A stretch of 13,351 nucleotides of DNA from Rickettsia typhi (lineage in GTDB: Bacteria; Pseudomonadota; Alphaproteobacteria; Rickettsiales; UBA1997), in assembly GCA_945902255.1 (NCBI GenBank), contig CAMDMO010000033.1, forward strand, positions 1-13,351, in the 5' to 3' direction. How positions within the stretch are numbered: position 1 is the stretch's first letter; each line of letters starts with the position of its first letter. The position numbers and the translations under genes were made by a program. Shown here piece after piece: positions 13,275 through 13,351 of the stretch. The notes below the pieces were generated by a model that was not told the DNA's origin, searched no databases, and saw only the letters and a list, made by a program, of their open reading frames with translations.

Positions 13275-13292
13275 TAGTGGCGGTAGTGGCGG
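13275..13292. repeat. 9-bp tandem duplication overlapping the tRNA-Ser 3' end
   Basis: TAGTGGCGG occurs twice in immediate tandem (13275-13283 and 13284-13292). The second copy contains the complement of the tRNA 3' terminal bases including CCA, and the first repeats them outside the gene. Confidence 0.5.
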
Positions 13293-13351
13293 ATGAGGTG
13301 AGATTCGAACTCACGGTAGGCATGAACCTACGGCAGTTTTCAAGACTGCTG
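13287..13351 (-). tRNA. tRNA-Ser(UGA), 3' part
   Basis: Read on the minus strand from the right edge, the anticodon stem GCAGT/ACTGC encloses the loop CTTGAAA with anticodon TGA (13342-13340). A long variable arm follows (GTAGG/CCTAC), as in class II serine tRNAs, then the T arm GTGAG-TTCGAAT-CTCAC, the acceptor strand CTCATCC, discriminator G and an encoded CCA (13289-13287). The 5' acceptor strand and D arm lie outside the window. The visible part is intact and should be functional; it is the most probable piece of core chromosome in this window. Confidence 0.92.

Larger units (their letters stand above)
12581..13286. other. 706-bp region between the integrase module and tRNA-Ser, no secure gene
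   Basis: This stretch holds, in order: the inverted repeat 12585-12620, an 11-bp palindrome CAACA-T-TGTTG (12622-12632), the bidirectional terminator 12707-12741, an 82-nt region closed by an 8-bp stem (12754-12835), a 14-bp palindrome (12918-12931), a weak 58-codon ORF (12928-13104), a purine-rich plus strand with 16-bp direct repeats (13097-13187) and a 9-bp tandem duplication at the tRNA end (13275-13292). It probably contains the element-chromosome junction, because large serine recombinase genes usually sit at an element end. I cannot place the attachment core without the other end. Confidence 0.4.

Noticed and set aside
12754..13286. tmRNA, RNase P RNA, SRP RNA or 6S RNA gene before the terminator
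   Set aside because: I looked for the tmRNA tag coding, the RNase P GAGGAAAGTCC-type core and the SRP GGAAGGAAGCAGCC loop on both strands and found none; the 6S shape cannot be shown by eye.
1..13351. CRISPR array
   Set aside because: No series of regularly spaced repeats of 20 bp or more is present; the repeats found are pairs of short sequences.
1..13351. Complete prophage
   Set aside because: Only integrase and early replication-type genes are visible; no terminase, portal, capsid, tail or lysis genes occur in the window.

Overview
The window is AT-rich DNA, roughly 35% G+C by eye, from a Gram-negative bacterium: it encodes a TonB-dependent outer-membrane receptor and a periplasmic YfiR-type protein. 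It is most likely a low-G+C alphaproteobacterium. The main reason is the integrase module at 10230-12580 (small ORF, DUF2924 protein, large serine recombinase, ParB/HTH-like protein, all overlapping end to end), an arrangement I know from alphaproteobacterial prophages and integrative elements. The lineage is an inference from gene families.

Layout, left to right. (1) 1-958, minus strand: the start of a phage-type replication/recombination cassette, with an AlpA/excisionase-like HTH protein, a 161-aa conserved phage protein and an AAA_24-type P-loop ATPase cut by the window edge. (2) 1008-1052: a G-rich tract with flanking direct repeats. (3) 1061-3183, minus: two overlapping genes of unknown function (391 and 323 aa). 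(4) 3207-3290: a strong terminator hairpin and a G+C-rich intergenic patch. (5) 3296-8075, minus: a soluble histidine kinase, an XRE-type regulator, a YfiR/DUF4154 periplasmic protein, a TonB-dependent receptor and a CPBP (CAAX-type) membrane protease. The last three abut or overlap and look like one operon. (6) 8145-10127, plus, divergent: a membrane sensor protein with a degenerate kinase domain, and a small protein. (7) 10230-12580, minus: the integrase module. (8) 12581-13286: about 700 bp without a secure gene but rich in inverted repeats, a bidirectional terminator and short repeats. (9) 13287-13351: the 3' part of a tRNA-Ser(UGA) on the minus strand.

The window probably shows one end of an integrated element. 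The recombinase module lies near the chromosomal edge, the replication cassette continues out of the left side, and the 9 kb between them are cargo. The cargo is unusual because it is an envelope signalling set: outer-membrane receptor, periplasmic YfiR-like protein, intramembrane protease, membrane sensor with a pseudokinase output, separate soluble kinase and XRE regulator. My working model is that a signal at the receptor or periplasm passes through the YfiR-like protein and the membrane sensor to the soluble kinase, with the XRE protein controlling expression through AT-rich palindromes at 4072-4100 and possibly 8065-8080. No response regulator, GGDEF protein, capsid, terminase or portal gene is present in the window.
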